DNA from: Mucispirillum schaedleri
GTDB lineage: Bacteria > Chrysiogenota > Deferribacteres > Deferribacterales > Mucispirillaceae
Direction of reading: 5' to 3'
Assembly (NCBI GenBank): GCA_949287985.1
Contig: CASEIN010000065.1
Location: 1 to 64,000 of the forward strand
Length of the DNA stretch: 64,000 bases
Shown: piece after piece, positions 1-8,269 of the stretch
Layout of the letters: each line of letters opens with the position of its first letter
How positions within the stretch are numbered: position 1 is the first letter of the stretch
The notes under the pieces: model-generated
The model's input: the letters and a program-made list of their open reading frames with translations, nothing else
What the model was told of the DNA's origin: nothing
Databases searched by the model: none
Made by a program: the position numbers and the translations under genes

Positions 1-174
1 ATTAGAAAGTTTATTAAAAAGAAAACTGATATTAAAAATTTTTCTAGTAGTTATATTAAAAAAATACAAGACTGGATTAATAATTATCCTAGAAAATTAT
101 TTAATTATAAATCGGCTAATGATATTTTTTATGAGAACTTTAATGACTGCTTAATTTATTGCAATCGTTTTTAG
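1..174 (+). pseudogene. C-terminal end of an IS30-family transposase (cut by window edge)
   Basis: Frame 1 is open from the first base to a TAG at 172-174 and encodes 57 residues. Near its end is a segment reading QDWINNYPRKLFNYKSAND, which matches the conserved tail of IS30-family transposases (NNRPRK-x-L-x-x-KTP-x-x-F). The gene begins outside the window, so whether the element is intact or a remnant cannot be judged; it is filed here as a partial gene. It is followed by about 95 bases before lgt, where the right inverted repeat of the element would lie. The family call rests on this short motif only. Confidence 0.6.
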
Positions 175-208
175 AATTTACTATTTACTTTTAAATAAAT
201 CTAAAATA

Positions 209-236
209 TTGACATATGGATTTTATTTATTAAAAT
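209..236 (+). promoter_or_regulatory. Predicted sigma-70 promoter for lgt
   Basis: TTGACA (209-214) is followed, after 16 bases, by TAAAAT (231-236), about 30 bases before the lgt start. It lies just after the IS30-type transposase end, so the -35 box could derive from the IS terminus. This is inference. Confidence 0.45.
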
Positions 237-268
237 TACATAGACTTTAAAAAACGGGGTAGTACCTT

Positions 269-1237
269 ATGATGCCATATCTTTTTAAAATAGGTAATTT
301 TGAATTACGTATATACAGCCTTATGATTATAATAGGCTTACTTTTAACGCTTTTTATAACCAGTAAAAAAATGAAAAAAATGGGTTATAAACAGGAATAT
401 TTGGAGAATATGATAATAGTAGTATTTATTGCAGCTTTACTGGGAGCAAGAATCTATTATGTTATATTTAACTGGGAATATTATAAAAGCGAACCTTTAG
501 AAATATTTAAAGTATGGCATGGTGGGCTTGCCATTCATGGTGGAGTTATTTTAGGGTTTATAGCATCAGTTATATATGGTCATTATATAAAAATAAAAGT
601 TATGTTTTTTGGTGATTTAATAGCTCCATGGTTACTTTTTGGGCAAGGGCTTGGAAGGTTTGGTAATTTTGCAAACGGTGAGGCTCACGGTGTTCCAACT
701 ATTGTCCCACCTGATATTATATTTAGATTAAAGCCAATATTTACTGATTTTTGGGCAACAGTGCTAAACACATTTAATTTAACTAATAGCCCAGAAAGTG
801 TATCAAAATTAAGTGAAATAGCAAGAAATGGAGCAGAAGTAACATTTCAAGGTAAGATTTATGAATTAAAAGAGTATGTGCCTTGGGGAATAAGTTTTAC
901 AAATAAATATATGCCAGCAGCATACAGGGATTTTGGCACACTGCCAGTGCATCCTACATTTTTTTATGAAATGATACTAAATTTTATAGGTGCATTTATA
1001 ATGTTTTTATTTTGGCGAAATGATAAAAATATTTCCACTGGGCTTATTTTTGGTATATACTTAATATCATATGGTTTAATACGTGCTTTTGTTACTATGT
1101 TTAGAGCAGATGATTTAATGCTTGGTTTTTTACGAGCACCGCATGTGGCAAGCCTTGGTTTTGTAGCAGTGGGCACGTTTTTAGTAATAAGAGCAGTTCG
1201 AATAATAAAAAATGAAAAACTAAATATAAATGTATAA
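269..1237 (+). CDS. lgt: Prolipoprotein diacylglyceryl transferase
   Basis: Inner-membrane enzyme that moves a diacylglyceryl group from phosphatidylglycerol to the lipobox cysteine of prolipoproteins, the first step of lipoprotein maturation. The 322-residue protein has several hydrophobic segments and the family landmarks: HGGLAIHGG with His90, the GRFGNFANGE signature (Arg130, Asn133, Glu138), HPTFFYE at 228-234 and a late Arg272. About 85 residues separate the signature from the HP motif, longer than in compact homologues, probably an enlarged periplasmic head. The start has two adjacent ATGs (269, 272). Many likely substrates are encoded nearby: YbgF, two cytochromes, TlpA, an NlpC/P60 protein and an M30-like peptidase. 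The next gene begins 11 bases downstream. Confidence 0.95.
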   Translation: MMPYLFKIGNFELRIYSLMIIIGLLLTLFITSKKMKKMGYKQEYLENMIIVVFIAALLGARIYYVIFNWEYYKSEPLEIFKVWHGGLAIHGGVILGFIASVIYGHYIKIKVMFFGDLIAPWLLFGQGLGRFGNFANGEAHGVPTIVPPDIIFRLKPIFTDFWATVLNTFNLTNSPESVSKLSEIARNGAEVTFQGKIYELKEYVPWGISFTNKYMPAAYRDFGTLPVHPTFFYEMILNFIGAFIMFLFWRNDKNISTGLIFGIYLISYGLIRAFVTMFRADDLMLGFLRAPHVASLGFVAVGTFLVIRAVRIIKNEKLNINV

Positions 1238-1248
1238 GAGGTGTTAAA

Positions 1249-1797
1249 ATGAAAAAAGCAGTTGTTTTTTTAGCAAATGGTTTTGAGGATATTGAGACCC
1301 TTGCCACAGTGGATATTTTAAGACGTGGTGGTGTTGATGTTACTACAGCTGGTGTAACAGGGGATACTGTTACAAGTTCCCACAAAGTGCAGGTATTATC
1401 AGATAAAAGTGTATCAAATATTAATGCAGCAGATTTTGATGCTGTAGTATGTCCTGGTGGAATGCCTGGAGCTACTAATTTAAGAGATAGTGATAAAGTA
1501 GTAAGCGTAATAAAAGAAGCATATGATGCAGGTAAAATAGTTGCTGCCATATGTGCTGCCCCTATGGTTTTAGAAAAAGCAGGTGTGTTGCAGGGTAAAA
1601 ATTTTACAATGTATCCTGGCATGGAAAGCCATGCTCCAAGTGGTAATTATAAAAATAATGTATATGTAGTTCAAGATGGTTCAGTGATTACAGGTGCTGG
1701 TCCTGCTGCTACATTTGAATTTGCACTTACTCTTGTATCAAACCTTCAAGGTAAAGAAATAGCAGACCAGGTTGCTCAAGGTATGCTTATAAAATAG
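1249..1797 (+). CDS. DJ-1/PfpI family protein (YajL-like)
   Basis: A 182-residue single-domain protein of the DJ-1/ThiJ/PfpI superfamily. It has the nucleophile elbow AAICAAP with Cys102, the nearby acid Glu16 (GFEDIET) equivalent to DJ-1 Glu18, and the PGGMPGA loop at 69-75. Members act as protein or nucleotide deglycases, chaperones or oxidative-stress sensors through the reactive cysteine; the exact activity here is not determined by sequence. The ATG follows an AGAGGTG ribosome site and sits 11 bases after lgt, so the two are probably co-transcribed. Length matches YajL and DJ-1, with no extra domains. Confidence 0.88.
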   Translation: MKKAVVFLANGFEDIETLATVDILRRGGVDVTTAGVTGDTVTSSHKVQVLSDKSVSNINAADFDAVVCPGGMPGATNLRDSDKVVSVIKEAYDAGKIVAAICAAPMVLEKAGVLQGKNFTMYPGMESHAPSGNYKNNVYVVQDGSVITGAGPAATFEFALTLVSNLQGKEIADQVAQGMLIK

Positions 1798-1822
1798 CCT
1801 GTAGATAATTTAAGGCGAAATT

Positions 1823-2794
1823 ATGAGTAATAAGATAACTTATGAATATAATAATAACCTGCCTTTTATAAAGGCAGGTTATTCTGGTAATATATTAGTT
1901 AACGGCAGGTTTTCTAAAGATGAAAACAGGAAGAAAACCCATGTCTTTAAAACACTTCGCTGGTTTATTAAGAAAAACCCACAAAAAGAACAATTATTAC
2001 AAGAAAAATCAATTACAAAAGTAGAAAAAATTGAAAATTTCAAAAAAAATACTGTCTATTGGCTTGGTCATTCATGTTTTTATATAAATTATAACGGAAT
2101 ATCAATAATTACTGACCCTGTATTTTTTGATTTACTTACTAATAAAAGAGATACAGAGCTTCCTTTTAATATAAGTGATTTAAAAAATATAGATTACCTT
2201 TTAATAAGCCATGACCATTATGACCATTTAAGTATAAAAAGCATAAAATCACTTTTAAAAAACAGCCCTAATATAAAAGCATTACTGCCACTTAAGACTG
2301 GTATGCTTTTTAAAGGTATTAATATAGATTATGAAGAAGCAGGCTGGTATCAACAATATAATACAAATGAAAATGTAAAAATATTGTTTCTGCCAAGTGA
2401 CCACTGGTGCAGACGAAGTATGTTTGACCAAAATAAAAGGCTTTGGGGTAGTTTTTTAATAGATTTTCATCAATTTAAAATTTACTTTGCAGGAGATACT
2501 GCCTATAATAAAAGTATGTTTCAAGAAATTAATAAAGTATGTGGAAATATTGATATATGCCTTATGCCCATAGGCAGCTACAGCCCAGCTTTTATGATGA
2601 AGGACCACCACACAAACCCAGAAGAAGCAGCAGCTTTATTTCATATACTAGGTGGTAAAAAATTTATTCCTATGCATTACGGCACATATACTATGAGTTC
2701 AGAGCCAGCATCTGAACCGATTAAGCGTATAAAAAAGGTTGTAGATAAAGAACAGCTTGTATTATTAAATATCGGTGGAGTGTATAACTTATGA
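1823..2794 (+). CDS. MBL-fold metallohydrolase, NAPE-PLD/RomA-like
   Basis: A 323-residue metallo-beta-lactamase-fold hydrolase. The zinc motif HDHYDH is at 130-135, with an earlier GHS (His83), a FAGDT strand carrying the bridging Asp and a late MHYGTY histidine. The basic N-terminal extension of about 75 residues before the fold is typical of the NAPE-PLD/RomA-like (COG2220) group rather than glyoxalase II or RNase Z. No signal peptide is evident, so it is probably cytoplasmic. The stop overlaps the next start by four bases (ATGA), coupling it to the patatin gene. A phospholipase D-like or lipid-related substrate is an inference from the family and the neighbour. Confidence 0.82.
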   Translation: MSNKITYEYNNNLPFIKAGYSGNILVNGRFSKDENRKKTHVFKTLRWFIKKNPQKEQLLQEKSITKVEKIENFKKNTVYWLGHSCFYINYNGISIITDPVFFDLLTNKRDTELPFNISDLKNIDYLLISHDHYDHLSIKSIKSLLKNSPNIKALLPLKTGMLFKGINIDYEEAGWYQQYNTNENVKILFLPSDHWCRRSMFDQNKRLWGSFLIDFHQFKIYFAGDTAYNKSMFQEINKVCGNIDICLMPIGSYSPAFMMKDHHTNPEEAAALFHILGGKKFIPMHYGTYTMSSEPASEPIKRIKKVVDKEQLVLLNIGGVYNL

Positions 2795-3672
2795 GTATAT
2801 TTAGTAATAAGAAAATTGCACTGGCATTAGACAGTGGCTCAGCAAAAGGTATGGCGCACATTGGTGTTATAGAAGAACTTGAAGAACAGGGATATATAAT
2901 CACAGCTGTTGCAGGCACATCAATGGGAGCAGTAGTGGCAGCATATTATAGTTTAGGAAAGCTTGATGTTTTAAAAAACTGGCTTTTAAGTTTAAATAAA
3001 AAATCTACTTTTTTTACATTAGATTTTACTATTTCTGGTGGATTTATTGGTGGTAAAAAGTTAATGCAGGCTTTTGAAGAACATTTAGGTAGTGCAGAAT
3101 TTAAGGATACTAAAATACCATTATATATAACTGCCACTAATTTAGATACAGGTAAGGAGCAGATATTTCATGAAGGACAGATTTTGCCTGCTATAAGAGC
3201 TTCTATTTCTGTGCCGGGAGTAATGCGCCCTTATTTTTATAATGGTAATTATTTTGTAGATGGGGCAGTTACAAACCCGCTGCCTGTAGATATTTTACAC
3301 AATAATAACTATAAAAATATAGTAGCAGTTCATTTACATGAGTATATATATACACGAGATTCAGGCAGCACGCCTGGATTAGTTGAAACTATGATGCGTT
3401 CTATGGGTATAGTTTCACGCTATCTTGCAAAAGCAAAAATAAGTGAAGCAATGGCAGTAATAGAGCCTGATGTATCAGGTGTTGATATGTTTCATTTTTA
3501 TCAAGCAGAAAGTGTAATAAAGCGTGGGCGAGATGCTGCACAGATTGCTGTAAAAAATGGTGCATTAAACAGCCTAACTTTAAAAATACTTTCATTTTTC
3601 AAAGAAAAAATAAGCGATAGAATAATACATATTTTAAAAAAGAAATTAGGAAGTAGCAGTTTAGAAGAGTAA
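2791..3672 (+). CDS. Patatin-like phospholipase (RssA-type)
   Basis: A 293-residue serine lipid acyl hydrolase. The oxyanion-hole glycine loop is DSGSAKG (14-20), the nucleophile elbow is GTSMG with Ser44, and the catalytic aspartate lies in VDGAVTNPLP (Asp157), giving the complete Ser-Asp dyad of the patatin family. There is no signal peptide or outer-membrane barrel, so it resembles cytoplasmic or membrane-associated RssA/YchK proteins rather than secreted PlpD or ExoU. It is translationally coupled to the upstream MBL hydrolase, suggesting a joint role in phospholipid turnover. The last 40 residues are basic and amphipathic and could bind the membrane. Confidence 0.88.
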   Translation: MSIFSNKKIALALDSGSAKGMAHIGVIEELEEQGYIITAVAGTSMGAVVAAYYSLGKLDVLKNWLLSLNKKSTFFTLDFTISGGFIGGKKLMQAFEEHLGSAEFKDTKIPLYITATNLDTGKEQIFHEGQILPAIRASISVPGVMRPYFYNGNYFVDGAVTNPLPVDILHNNNYKNIVAVHLHEYIYTRDSGSTPGLVETMMRSMGIVSRYLAKAKISEAMAVIEPDVSGVDMFHFYQAESVIKRGRDAAQIAVKNGALNSLTLKILSFFKEKISDRIIHILKKKLGSSSLEE

Positions 3673-3736
3673 ATAACATATTAACAATTATGTTTATTTA
3701 TGATATTATTTTTGTAAATATTAGTAAAGTTAAGGT

Positions 3737-4207
3737 ATGAAAAAAGTATATTTTCTGCTATTGCTATTGTTATTTTTATTTTTATTTATTTCAGGATGCT
3801 CTAAAGATTTATCAAAAATGAATGAGCATAATTTTAAGGATTACAAATGTGATTATAATATTGAGGGTGAAGTAACTATTGCAAAGCTTTTATCCTTTCC
3901 AGAGTATAAAGGTAAAGATGGTCTGCTTTGTGTACTCCATAATGGCAGACTTGAGACAAAAGCTTATGTGCCATTAAAAAATGGTGTAGCAGATGGAAAT
4001 GTGATTACTTATTTAGATGATGATATTTTATTTATTCTTTCTGTATGGGAAGTTAAAAATGGTGTTGTGGACGGAATGTTTAAGACATATTACAGTAATG
4101 AAAATGTTGAAGAGGAAGGATATTATCGTAATAATAGAAGCTATGGGAAATGGACATCATATAATGAAGATGGCAGTGTAGATATGGTAAAAGATTATGG
4201 TAAATAA
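3737..4207 (+). CDS. Lipoprotein with MORN-like (YwqK-type) repeats
   Basis: A 156-residue predicted lipoprotein: a hydrophobic signal of about 18 residues ending in ISGC puts the lipidated cysteine at position 21. The C-terminal half contains short repeats of the type DGMFKTYYSNENVEEEGYY, then GKWTSYNEDGSV, the pattern of MORN-2/YwqK proteins. YwqK proteins occur as immunity proteins for contact-dependent or polymorphic toxins, but here there is no toxin gene next door. After the TAA, another reading frame (from about 4232) still reads as a repeat-like segment (LYKYYDKGKLIDIQ), so the protein may once have been longer. A 64-base gap separates it from the patatin gene. Confidence 0.65.
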   Translation: MKKVYFLLLLLLFLFLFISGCSKDLSKMNEHNFKDYKCDYNIEGEVTIAKLLSFPEYKGKDGLLCVLHNGRLETKAYVPLKNGVADGNVITYLDDDILFILSVWEVKNGVVDGMFKTYYSNENVEEEGYYRNNRSYGKWTSYNEDGSVDMVKDYGK

Positions 4208-4534
4208 TTATGGTAGATGTTCCTTCTAAAAAATAGATTTGTATAAATATTATGATAAAGGTAAATTGATAGATATACAATGATAATAAAGATGGGTTTT
4301 GATTTTAGACGAATTTAATAAATTGTTTAAATGCAGTAGTTTATAAAAGAAAAATAATCTAGGCTTTATTTAATGCTATTGTTAGATTTATTTATTTTAT
4401 TAATCCACACTCTACCATTTACTAATATTATCTTTTTATATTCATATCTTTCGGTATAATTTATAGAAATACTTTTTTTCATGTAATAAAAAAATACCCC
4501 ATTTATTTTTATAAATGGGGTTTGCTTTATTATA
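4208..4534. other. Intergenic region between convergent genes
   Basis: Holds the possible degenerate MORN-type continuation at about 4232-4280, a 38-codon minus-strand frame (4366-4482) without a ribosome site that I do not call, and the terminator at 4497-4520. Nothing else recognised. Confidence 0.5.
4497..4520 (-). terminator. Intrinsic terminator after hemerythrin gene
   Basis: Perfect 10-bp stem CCCCATTTAT / ATAAATGGGG with a TTTT loop. On the minus strand it is followed by a run of T residues, 15 bases beyond the hemerythrin stop. Confidence 0.8.
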
Positions 4535-5002
4535 TTAGCCTCTATATTCTAGTTTATAATAGTCTGCAAAGCGTTTGTCAGCATCAAGTAAATGCCTGTG
4601 ATACCAGTCAGTAATAAAGTCTGTAATATCAGTAATAAGTCCATAAACTCCACGTTCATCATATTCATCAGCTGGCACATCACTTCTTTTAAGCAGCAGG
4701 CGTTTTTTTAACAATTTTGCACATTCAAGATTAAATTTCTTATGTTCTGCTTTATGTTCATCTAATGATGGGAAATTAACCCTTGCCATTAAATCTTCTT
4801 GAGCAGGAAAATGTTTATGAGAATATTCATTTAATTTATTTAAAATAGAATCAATATGGTCTTCAGCATTGCCAGAATTTCTAGCGTCAATAAAAGTATT
4901 GCTCATTCTTAAAAATTCTTTTGCATGGCTGTCTAAAGTATACTCGCCAATAGACATAAATTCTTCCCATTCTAATGGACGCACCATATTATTTTCATTC
5001 AT
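4535..5002 (-). CDS. Bacteriohemerythrin
   Basis: A 155-residue four-helix di-iron protein that binds O2 reversibly. Histidine ligands are visible as His26 (LDSHAKEF), His64 (KHFPAQEDLM), the pair His83/His87 (DEHKAEH), and the late HRHLLDADKRF with its Asp. At the position four residues after His64, where the iron-bridging glutamate normally sits, there is Gln68, with Glu69 and Asp70 next to it. The gene overlaps the upstream membrane-protein gene by four bases and ends at a strong terminator, so the two form an operon. Roles known for the family are oxygen storage or delivery and sensing; a fused signalling domain is absent here. Confidence 0.88.
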   Translation of the reverse strand: MNENNMVRPLEWEEFMSIGEYTLDSHAKEFLRMSNTFIDARNSGNAEDHIDSILNKLNEYSHKHFPAQEDLMARVNFPSLDEHKAEHKKFNLECAKLLKKRLLLKRSDVPADEYDERGVYGLITDITDFITDWYHRHLLDADKRFADYYKLEYRG

Positions 5003-6753
5003 GGAAGCACCTCACTTCTCGTTTCTTTATCAGGCACTAAGGCTGATGATATATATAAAACTACAAAAAATAGTATTATAGGATATACATAAACTAAAAA
5101 TGTTACAGCTGCTGCTGTTAAGTTTATTTCATTTAATGTAAAAGCATAATCAATTAATTTTGATTGAGTGTATGCTACAAGTGGTAAAAGAAAATAAGAG
5201 AGAACAGCAAAAATAGTAAGTGTTTTACCAATAAACCTAAATGCTGGTATTACTAGAATAGATGCTGCAAACCCTAAAAGATACTGCAAAAGTATACCTT
5301 TTGTCATAACTATATCAATACTTTTAAGAAAAGCATGGAACATTATTGCACTAGTTTTTATCATATTAAGAGAAGTCTGTGCTATATCGTATTCCACACG
5401 TTTATCATCTGCTGTTTTATTATCAGCAGCAGTCATATTATCATTTGCATATAATGATTCGATTTCGTTCTCAAAAGAGTGTATATGCTGCATAGCAGTA
5501 TTTGCTGCCTCTTGAAAAGTAGAGCTAAAAGGCTGTGGTATATGAGAAAATGCTAACTGATACATACCAAAAACTGCCACAATAGCTGCTAACCAGTATA
5601 AAACAAAAGGTGGTAAAAACCTGCCTAAAAGTTTATTTAATACATACATTGGCAGGAAGAATATAATACCTATAATATTGGCAAAAATCCTGCCTGGAAT
5701 ATCAAGCCATGATTTATTTCTATTTTCATAAGTATATTTTTGAGCTTCCTGCTCTCTTTTTTTAGCAAGTCGTGCCTGTTTCTTTTCTTCTTTAGCCTGA
5801 AGCTTTGCAGCTTTTTTATCTACATTTTTGTTTGATTTAGCAGGTTTTTCTGTTTCATCATTTGAAGTCATCTCTTTAATATCTTCTTCATCAATTAAGC
5901 CTTCAGGTATTTCATCAAGGCTTTTTTCAACAGGACCTGTGTTTGATACTTCAATTTTTTCAGTCTGCTCATTTAAAAACTTACCATATAATAAATCTGC
6001 CTCAGTTTCATCTTTTGGCATGTCTTCAGCTTCTTTTGGTTTAATTAAGTCATTTAAATCAATATTATCAAGCATCTCTTCTTCATCTATTTCTTCTTGA
6101 GTTGCTTCTTCAGTTTTTGGGCTAACAAGTGGAGTTTCTGCATCAAAATCATTATTTTTAGCGTTTAAGTCAATATTATCAACAACTGTATCTTCTTTTG
6201 GTGCAAATACTGGGGTAATATCTTCATCAGAAAGTAAGTTATCTTCTTCTTCCTCATCTGTTTGAGTATACATGCTGTATATACTGGAAAGCTTTTTCTT
6301 CATACTTTCATCAATAAATATAACTAAAAACTGCCCCTTTAAAGGAACTGATTGAAATTTATAATTATTGTTTTCAAGATATTCTTTTACAAGACCACTA
6401 TTATTATCACTAATAACAAGAGCATACTTTAAAGTAAGTGCAGTTAAATCAGTACCGTCATTAAGAGAAAAAGTATCATCTAAAGAATTTGCAGCTCTGC
6501 TTAATGTGTATATGGCATGTGCTGTGTTATCATTAAGAGAAGCGTCCACCATAAATTTTGAAATATTTTCATCATCACTTAAGTTATCTACAACATCACT
6601 TTCAGCTGCATAGTATGACTTACGTTTTGTATCTAATAAGATATAAGCAGGAAGATTAACATCGTCACTATAACCTTCGCCTTTTTTTATAATTTGAACA
6701 CCAGCTTTTTCAAAAAATTTAGCCATAGAAAGTTCAAATTCTTGCTGCTGCAT
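4999..6753 (-). CDS. Unrecognised membrane protein with acidic linker
   Basis: I do not recognise this 584-residue protein. Residues 1-160 look globular and soluble. Residues 165-300 are very acidic and low-complexity, with a repeated DNIDLN motif (192-197 and 229-234). Residues 305-340 are Lys/Ala/Gln-rich and likely helical. The C-terminal third has about five hydrophobic segments (roughly 357-373, 382-402, 487-508, 512-529, 547-570), with a polar stretch of about 80 residues between the second and third. There is no signal peptide, so the N-terminal part should be cytoplasmic. It is translationally coupled (ATGA) to bacteriohemerythrin, suggesting a shared role in O2 or iron handling, which is inference. 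Confidence 0.75.
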   Translation of the reverse strand: MQQQEFELSMAKFFEKAGVQIIKKGEGYSDDVNLPAYILLDTKRKSYYAAESDVVDNLSDDENISKFMVDASLNDNTAHAIYTLSRAANSLDDTFSLNDGTDLTALTLKYALVISDNNSGLVKEYLENNNYKFQSVPLKGQFLVIFIDESMKKKLSSIYSMYTQTDEEEEDNLLSDEDITPVFAPKEDTVVDNIDLNAKNNDFDAETPLVSPKTEEATQEEIDEEEMLDNIDLNDLIKPKEAEDMPKDETEADLLYGKFLNEQTEKIEVSNTGPVEKSLDEIPEGLIDEEDIKEMTSNDETEKPAKSNKNVDKKAAKLQAKEEKKQARLAKKREQEAQKYTYENRNKSWLDIPGRIFANIIGIIFFLPMYVLNKLLGRFLPPFVLYWLAAIVAVFGMYQLAFSHIPQPFSSTFQEAANTAMQHIHSFENEIESLYANDNMTAADNKTADDKRVEYDIAQTSLNMIKTSAIMFHAFLKSIDIVMTKGILLQYLLGFAASILVIPAFRFIGKTLTIFAVLSYFLLPLVAYTQSKLIDYAFTLNEINLTAAAVTFLVYVYPIILFFVVLYISSALVPDKETRSEVLP

Positions 6754-6937
6754 TGTTCGCTCCAGAAATTATACGTAATATGTTAGGATTAATTATATCA
6801 TAAAAAAAATAATTCTTCAAGATTAGAATTTAATATATAGAATATTTCAATAGAATTTGAAAAAATATAATAATATTTTAGCTTTATATACAAAAATATT
6901 AATGCATATACAAATATGCTGTATTAAAAAAATACAT

Positions 6938-6966
6938 TGCCGCTTAGGTTTTATACTGAAGCGGCA
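6938..6966. repeat. Inverted repeat in rpmB downstream region
   Basis: TGCCGCTT (6938-6945) and AAGCGGCA (6959-6966) pair perfectly around a 13-base loop. T residues follow on the minus side. It could be a second terminator for rpmB. The rest of 6754-7044 is AT-rich with no gene seen. Confidence 0.4.
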
Positions 6967-6991
6967 GAATGTAGTATGTAAGAAAAAGCCT

Positions 6992-7025
6992 TTTACAGCC
7001 CAATTATATAATATTAGGCTGTAAA
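6992..7025 (-). terminator. Probable terminator after rpmB
   Basis: TTTACAGCC (6992-7000) pairs with GGCTGTAAA (7017-7025). On the minus strand the stem is followed by AAGGCTTTTTCTT, 20 bases after the rpmB stop. Confidence 0.55.
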
Positions 7026-7044
7026 TATTTATACAGCATATAAA

Positions 7045-7236
7045 CTATGCTTTTTTAACTTTTCCAGCTTTCAGGCATTTTGTGCAAACTTTTTTTCTTA
7101 CAACAGTTCCGTCTGCCTCAACAGTTTTAACACTGTGCAGGTTAGGATAGAACTTTCTTCTTGAAACATTATGGGCATGGCTTATTAAATTACCACTTAA
7201 TGGACCTTTGCCACAAACATCACAACGTCTTGCCAT
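7045..7236 (-). CDS. rpmB: 50S ribosomal protein L28
   Basis: A 63-residue basic protein of the large ribosomal subunit. It opens with [16 protein letters not shown] and has a second cysteine pair near the C terminus (CTKCLK), giving a four-cysteine zinc-binding (C+) form of L28. RRKFYPNLH is the conserved core. It lies alone, not next to rpmG, between two intergenic gaps. A clear ribosome site (AGGAGG-like) precedes the ATG. Confidence 0.95.
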   Translation of the reverse strand: MARRCDVCGKGPLSGNLISHAHNVSRRKFYPNLHSVKTVEADGTVVRKKVCTKCLKAGKVKKA

Positions 7237-7317
7237 ATCTTTCCTCCTTGCTTTTTAGGGATTAAAATGATAACCTATATTTTATGAAAAAAGCAAGTGT
7301 TTTTTTAAGGGGGACGC

Positions 7318-7512
7318 ATGAATATTACAAAAGATACTTTAACAGCAGATATTTTGAAAAATTTAAAAGGCTCAAAAGAGTTTTTTGAAAGCTTGAATAT
7401 GGGTTGTTTAAGCTGTATGGGCATACAAAATGAGACGCTGGAGAAAAGCTGTCTTATGCATGGTTTAGATATTGAAGAAATTATGGAGAAATTGAAAGAA
7501 CTTGATAAGTAG
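7318..7512 (+). CDS. DUF1858 domain protein
   Basis: A 64-residue protein with the DUF1858 signature: an N-terminal ITKDT segment, the vicinal cysteine motif MGCLSCMG, and NETLEKSCLMHGLD. Such small proteins, or the same domain fused to others, occur in anaerobes, often with hybrid-cluster protein or Fe-S/redox genes; a role in redox chemistry of the CXXC is suspected, not proven. The ATG follows an AGGGGG ribosome site. It is transcribed just ahead of trmB (19-base gap) and divergently from rpmB. Confidence 0.8.
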   Translation: MNITKDTLTADILKNLKGSKEFFESLNMGCLSCMGIQNETLEKSCLMHGLDIEEIMEKLKELDK

Positions 7513-7531
7513 AAAGTTCTAATAAAAAAGT

Positions 7532-8269
7532 ATGGAAGAAAATATTACAGAAAAAAAAGCAAGAGAAATACCTGCCTTTTTGTCCTGGTGGCAGGGTGGG
7601 CAGCGTTACGTTGATAACGTTGCTGATAATGGTATTAAGCTGAAACTTACCTTTGAGAAGAACGCCTTATATGGTGATAAAATATGGGAGCAGCTATACC
7701 CTGATATTAAAATACAGTATATTTTAGGTGAAGAAATATTTGGCAATAATAATCCATTAAATTTGGAGATAGGTATTGGTAATGGTGAATTTATTGCAAA
7801 TATGGCAGCCATAAAACCTGAAGAAAATTTTTTAGGTGTTGAAGTATTTAAAAAGATTTTTAAATTAGCAGAAAAGCGTGCCAATAAGGTTGAGCATGGC
7901 AATATAAAAATTATTCAGTTTGATGCTGCATTAATATTAAGGCTTATGAAAGATAATTCATTAAGTAATGTCTATGTAAATTTTCCTGACCCATGGCCTA
8001 AAAAAAAGCATAAAAGAAGAAGGCTTTTAAAGCCAGATTTTATGCAGCTTATAGTATCAAAGCTAAAAAAGGGTGGTTTAATGCAGATAGCCACAGACCA
8101 TGATGATTATGCTGAAGAAATTAATGAAAATATAAAGGAAGTTGCAGGAATTAAATCAATTTACCCATCTTCATATGTTAGAAAAGTTGATGATTATTTT
8201 CCTACAAAATATTATAGAAAATTTGTAAATAATGAGGGAGCATATTTTTTTAGATATGAAAAACTTTAA
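7532..8269 (+). CDS. trmB: tRNA (guanine-N7-)-methyltransferase
   Basis: S-adenosylmethionine-dependent enzyme forming m7G46 in the tRNA variable loop. The 245-residue protein has the Rossmann motif EIGIGNGEF, the family signature NFPDPWPKKKHKRRR and a late TDHDDYA. Length is normal for bacterial TrmB. The first 60 residues form an extension before the methyltransferase core. No strong ribosome site precedes the ATG, so coupling to the upstream small gene is possible. Its 3' end overlaps nfeD. Confidence 0.93.
   Translation: MEENITEKKAREIPAFLSWWQGGQRYVDNVADNGIKLKLTFEKNALYGDKIWEQLYPDIKIQYILGEEIFGNNNPLNLEIGIGNGEFIANMAAIKPEENFLGVEVFKKIFKLAEKRANKVEHGNIKIIQFDAALILRLMKDNSLSNVYVNFPDPWPKKKHKRRRLLKPDFMQLIVSKLKKGGLMQIATDHDDYAEEINENIKEVAGIKSIYPSSYVRKVDDYFPTKYYRKFVNNEGAYFFRYEKL

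Noticed and set aside
1101-1622. 173-codon open frame on the minus strand opposite the DJ-1 gene
   Set aside because: It lies antisense to two well-supported genes, has no ribosome site and no protein-like composition.
4366-4482. 38-codon minus-strand frame after the hemerythrin terminator
   Set aside because: No ribosome site, lies beyond a terminator, and composition is that of random AT-rich DNA.
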